In this document: piece after piece, positions 51,271-54,043 of the stretch
Layout of the letters: each line of letters begins with the position of its first letter
How positions within the stretch are numbered: the first letter of the stretch is position 1
DNA from: an uncultured Bacteroides sp.
GTDB taxonomy: Bacteria; Bacteroidota; Bacteroidia; Bacteroidales; Bacteroidaceae
Assembly (NCBI RefSeq): GCF_900547205.1
Contig: NZ_URFY01000032.1
Location: 1 to 54,043, forward strand
Direction of reading: 5' to 3'
Length of the DNA: 54,043 nucleotides
The notes under the pieces: generated by a model
Database searches by the model: none
What the model was told of the DNA's origin: nothing
What the model saw: only the letters and a program-made list of their open reading frames with translations
Position numbers and translations under genes: made by a program

Positions 51271-51921
51271 TTATGCTGATTGATTAAAATATTTCTTTAA
51301 TAGTTCAAGGAAGTCGTTCAGAGCTTCACTTTCTTCATTGATATCAACTTTGGAAGAGAGAAATGCCAGAGCAGTCTTGTAGGAGCTCATCGCGGATAGC
51401 TGTTCCACAACTCGATTCATCAATTCGGAATCTCCTCCAAACAATTCGCGCGCGAAACGGAAAGAATCATTCAGACTGATAGCATGACGCAGACCCGCTG
51501 CCATCTTTATGCTTTCGCCAAGTACAGAGGGTTTATATTCTTCCTCTATTAGCACCTCTGTAGTGACAATTGATTCTACTGCAGATCCTTTTAATATAGG
51601 AGAAATAGGTTCCTCTACTACTGGGAACTCCTCCAGTACAGGTGGTTCTTCAATTACAACAGGCTCCTGTTCAACCAGAAGTTCTTCTACAACGACAGCA
51701 GGTTGAATCTCAACGGCATGTTCTTCTACAACCGGAGTTTCGCTATTATCCAAAACAGAATCCAAGTCTTGTAACACTTGGTCCAGACATCCCTGCATAT
51801 GTAGAATGTTATTCTTCAAGAGTTCAAACAAAGCCTGAGTTGGCTCCTTAGAATATAAATCCGCAAGATACTTCAACCCATGTACATCCAACTCAATATC
51901 TGTTAATAGCTTCTGTTTCAT
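51271..51921 (-). CDS. Conserved hypothetical with Glu/Val/Pro-rich linker
   Basis: The product has 216 residues and no signal peptide. A short helical N-terminus (DIELDVHGLKYLADLYSKEP) is followed by a low-complexity segment at about 62-115 made of repeated E-V-P-V units (VVEELLVEQEPVVIEEPPVL), then a well-ordered C-terminal domain (GLRHAISLNDSFRFARELFG, SYKTALAFLSSKVDINEESE). I do not recognise a function. It is the first gene of the rsmI operon, 7 nt before rsmI. Confidence 0.7.
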   Translation of the reverse strand: MKQKLLTDIELDVHGLKYLADLYSKEPTQALFELLKNNILHMQGCLDQVLQDLDSVLDNSETPVVEEHAVEIQPAVVVEELLVEQEPVVIEEPPVLEEFPVVEEPISPILKGSAVESIVTTEVLIEEEYKPSVLGESIKMAAGLRHAISLNDSFRFARELFGGDSELMNRVVEQLSAMSSYKTALAFLSSKVDINEESEALNDFLELLKKYFNQSA

Positions 51922-52080
51922 GTCAGTCTATTGTTAATATGTTGCGAATGTAGGAATAAATTATGCAATAACTTAAAATACACGGATAATTTAACAGTTC
52001 TTAGACAATACTTCTCACTATAATTTCCATGAGCAAGACGGGAAAGCAACATTGCATTATTCTATTTCAAAAAGTTATAT

Positions 52081-52088
52081 TACCTTTG
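52081..52088 (+). promoter_or_regulatory. -7 promoter element for tdk
   Basis: TACCTTTG, an exact TAnnTTTG match, 38 nt before the tdk ATG at 52127. Confidence 0.6.
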
Positions 52089-52126
52089 TACACTTATTAT
52101 ATTTAATCAAGAAAGCACGAAATTTT

Positions 52127-52726
52127 ATGGTAGTATTTTCAGAAGACCACATACTGGAGACTCTCAGAAGAGGTCGAATTGAAGTTATCTGCGGTTCCAT
52201 GTTCTCGGGAAAGACGGAGGAACTGATTCGCAGAATGAAACGGGCAAAATTCGCAAAACAACGTGTAGAGATATTCAAGCCAGCCATGGATACCCGCTAT
52301 TCGGAGGAGGATGTAGTATCCCACGACAGTCATTCCATCGCCTCCACTCCTATCGATTCATCAGCCAGTATCCTGTTATTCACTTCCGAGATAGATGTCG
52401 TAGGTATCGACGAAGCACAATTCTTCGATAGCGGACTGGTAGATGTATGCAACCAACTCGCCAATAGCGGTATCCGCGTCATCATTGCCGGACTGGATAT
52501 GGACTTTAAGGGGAATCCTTTCGGACCCATGCCACAACTATGTGCCATAGCCGACGAAGTTACCAAGGTTCACGCTATCTGTGTGAAGTGTGGGCAACTG
52601 GCTTCTTTTTCGCACCGAACAGTTAAGAATGAGAAGCAAGTTTTCCTGGGTGAAACAGCCGAATATGAACCATTATGCAGGGTATGCTATCTCCGTGCAC
52701 GAGGGGAAGACGAGCAAAAGATATAA
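52127..52726 (+). CDS. tdk: Thymidine kinase
   Basis: The product has 199 residues from MVVFSEDHILETLRRG; the longer frame back to 52052 includes the promoter and is rejected. It salvages thymidine to dTMP. P-loop CGSMFSGKTEELIRR (23-30), Walker-B-like VGIDEAQFFD, lasso loop and zinc Cys pairs CVKCG and CRVC. It is a type II (prokaryotic, tetrameric) enzyme and is followed 27 nt later by the AI-2E-family gene. Confidence 0.96.
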   Translation: MVVFSEDHILETLRRGRIEVICGSMFSGKTEELIRRMKRAKFAKQRVEIFKPAMDTRYSEEDVVSHDSHSIASTPIDSSASILLFTSEIDVVGIDEAQFFDSGLVDVCNQLANSGIRVIIAGLDMDFKGNPFGPMPQLCAIADEVTKVHAICVKCGQLASFSHRTVKNEKQVFLGETAEYEPLCRVCYLRARGEDEQKI

Positions 52727-52753
52727 AACCTATAAAAAACAGACTCATAGATT

Positions 52754-53887
52754 ATGAAAAGAAAGAAAATAACATTCGATAGTTTTATACGTGGTTCCAT
52801 CGCGTGTGTACTAGTGGTAGGAATATTAATGTTCGTGGAACGCCTCAGCGGTGTGTTATTGCCTTTCTTCATAGCCTGGCTGATTGCCTATATGGTTTAT
52901 CCGCTAGTCAAATTCTTCCAATATAAGCTGAAACTGAAAAGTCGTATGGCCTCTATCTTCTGCGCACTGTTTCTGATTACGGCTCTGGGGTTTACTTTGT
53001 TTTACCTGCTAGTGCCGCCAATGGTTTCTGAAATAAGCAGAATGAATGACTTATTGGTGACGTATATCACCAATGGCGCAGGCAATAATGTCCCGAGGAC
53101 TCTTTCTGAATTTATTCATGAGAATATCGACCTTCAGGCGCTGAACCGTGTATTAAGCGAAGAGAACATTCTTGCTGCCATCAAAGATACTGTACCCAAA
53201 ATGTGGACTTTGCTTGCTGAGTCTCTTAATATTCTATTCAGCATCCTTGCTTCTTTTATCATATTATTGTATGTCATCTTTATATTATTAGATTATGAAG
53301 CTATCGCCGAAGGTTGGCTGCATCTGCTACCGAATAAATATCGGACGTTCGCATCCAATCTGGTATACGACGTACAGGAAGGTATGAACAGATATTTCCG
53401 CGGACAGGCTTTGGTTGCCTTCTGTGTGGGTATCCTTTTCAGCATAGGTTTCCTTATAATCGACTTCCCGATGGCTATCGCTTTGGGTCTTTTCATCGGT
53501 GCCCTCAACATGGTTCCTTATCTGCAGATTATCGGTTTCCTACCTACGGTCCTGCTGGCTATCCTCAAAGCTGCCGACACCGGACAGAACTTCTGGATTA
53601 TTATTGCTTGTGCTTTAGCTGTGTTCGCCATTGTACAAGCGATACAGGACACTCTCCTCGTTCCCAAAATCATGGGAAAAATCACCGGACTGAATCCTGC
53701 GATTATTCTTTTATCTCTTTCCATCTGGGGTTCTCTCATGGGAATGCTGGGCATGATTATTGCTCTGCCGCTAACGACTTTGATGCTTTCATACTATCAA
53801 CGCTTTATTATCAACAAAGAAAAGATAAAATACGACGAAGTTGAAATAGCTGATAATCAAGAAATAAACGATAATGAAGCAAAATAG
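52754..53887 (+). CDS. AI-2E family transporter (PerM-like)
   Basis: The product has 377 residues. Several membrane helices in the UPF0118/PerM pattern: LLPFFIAWLIAYMVYPLVKF, ALFLITALGFTLFYLLVPPM, GMNRYFRGQALVAFCVGILF, MAIALGLFIGALNMVPYLQI, and DTLLVPKIMGKITGLNPAII in the C-terminal part. Members include an autoinducer-2 exporter and Na+/H+ antiporters, so the substrate is open. A hydrophilic tail follows the last helix. Confidence 0.9.
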   Translation: MKRKKITFDSFIRGSIACVLVVGILMFVERLSGVLLPFFIAWLIAYMVYPLVKFFQYKLKLKSRMASIFCALFLITALGFTLFYLLVPPMVSEISRMNDLLVTYITNGAGNNVPRTLSEFIHENIDLQALNRVLSEENILAAIKDTVPKMWTLLAESLNILFSILASFIILLYVIFILLDYEAIAEGWLHLLPNKYRTFASNLVYDVQEGMNRYFRGQALVAFCVGILFSIGFLIIDFPMAIALGLFIGALNMVPYLQIIGFLPTVLLAILKAADTGQNFWIIIACALAVFAIVQAIQDTLLVPKIMGKITGLNPAIILLSLSIWGSLMGMLGMIIALPLTTLMLSYYQRFIINKEKIKYDEVEIADNQEINDNEAK

Positions 53888-53933
53888 TTGAAACTTTTTT
53901 CCGCGAAATGCTTGCAGATTAAATAAAAGTAAC

Positions 53934-53941
53934 TACCTTTG
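53934..53941 (+). promoter_or_regulatory. -7 promoter element for tRNA-Lys
   Basis: TACCTTTG with a TTGC -33-like box at 53912-53915, spaced 18 nt. It gives transcription about 40 nt upstream of the tRNA. Confidence 0.6.
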
Positions 53942-53981
53942 CACCCGCAATCAGGAAATAACTGATTAGCAAATAAGGATT

Positions 53982-54043
53982 GATTCGCTAGCTCAGCAGG
54001 TAGAGCACAACACTTTTAATGTTGGGGTCCTGGGTTCGAGCCC
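53982..54043 (+). tRNA. tRNA-Lys (anticodon UUU), 3' end cut by window edge
   Basis: Acceptor strand GATTCGC (53982-53988), TA, D-arm GCTC...GAGC, anticodon stem CAACA/TGTTG around the loop CTTTTAA (anticodon TTT, decoding Lys), variable loop GGGTC, and the start of the T arm CTGGGTTCGAGCCC. The rest of the T stem and the 3' acceptor strand lie beyond the window. Confidence 0.93.

Overview
The window is chromosomal DNA from a Bacteroidales bacterium, most likely genus Bacteroides (B. thetaiotaomicron/ovatus/caccae type). The evidence is two SusC/SusD pairs, a GG-leader peptide cluster of the Bacteroidales type, DUF4834 and DUF4954 proteins, a DnaE-type polymerase of about 1270 residues, a BACON-domain lipoprotein, promoters of the Bacteroides form TAnnTTTG instead of TATAAT, and almost no Shine-Dalgarno sequences.

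Layout. (1) 1-6501 is a visibly AT-rich ribosomal-peptide (RiPP) island. A minus-strand operon carries a LanC-like protein, a GG-leader precursor, a beta-propeller protein, a GT2-GT4 double glycosyltransferase, a second Cys-rich GG-leader precursor and a second propeller lipoprotein cut by the window edge. Divergent from it is a glycosyltransferase fused to a second LanC-like domain. (2) 6502-7144 is a non-coding array of short words with a strict ~22-bp period. (3) 7216-22787 is mostly housekeeping: trxA, dnaE, psd-pssA-DUF4834, tadA, yraN-mmcQ-birA, a BACON/M43 metalloprotease, a TPR protein, a MATE exporter, pyrH, frr-rsgA. (4) 23345-28186 is an orphan SusC/SusD pair. (5) 28385-33858 is a complete tripartite RND efflux operon. 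(6) 33943-40421 holds an acyltransferase, class I fumarase, a DUF4954 beta-helix protein and hflX. (7) 40545-46336 is a second SusC/SusD/lipoprotein operon with a divergent tyrosine recombinase (46785-47975). (8) 48187-53887 holds marC, a YjjG-like HAD phosphatase, an operon with rsmI, then tdk and an AI-2E-family transporter. A tRNA-Lys(UUU) is cut by the right edge.

Two things stand out. First, the RiPP island repeats a 'precursor then propeller' module, and both its LanC-like proteins lack the zinc-site CHG motif, so it is probably a glycosylated or otherwise modified peptide system and not a classical lanthipeptide one. Second, five separate intergenic regions (6548-6976, 13718-13783, 20102-20189, 36973-37016, 48071-48158) hold short tandem arrays whose words are unrelated between loci but whose repeat length is 22 bp at every one. 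All lie just 3' of genes, three of them at convergent gene ends. I do not know a described element with this property; it suggests a process or ligand that measures length rather than sequence.

All calls come from reading the sequence and ORF translations. No database search or folding program was run.
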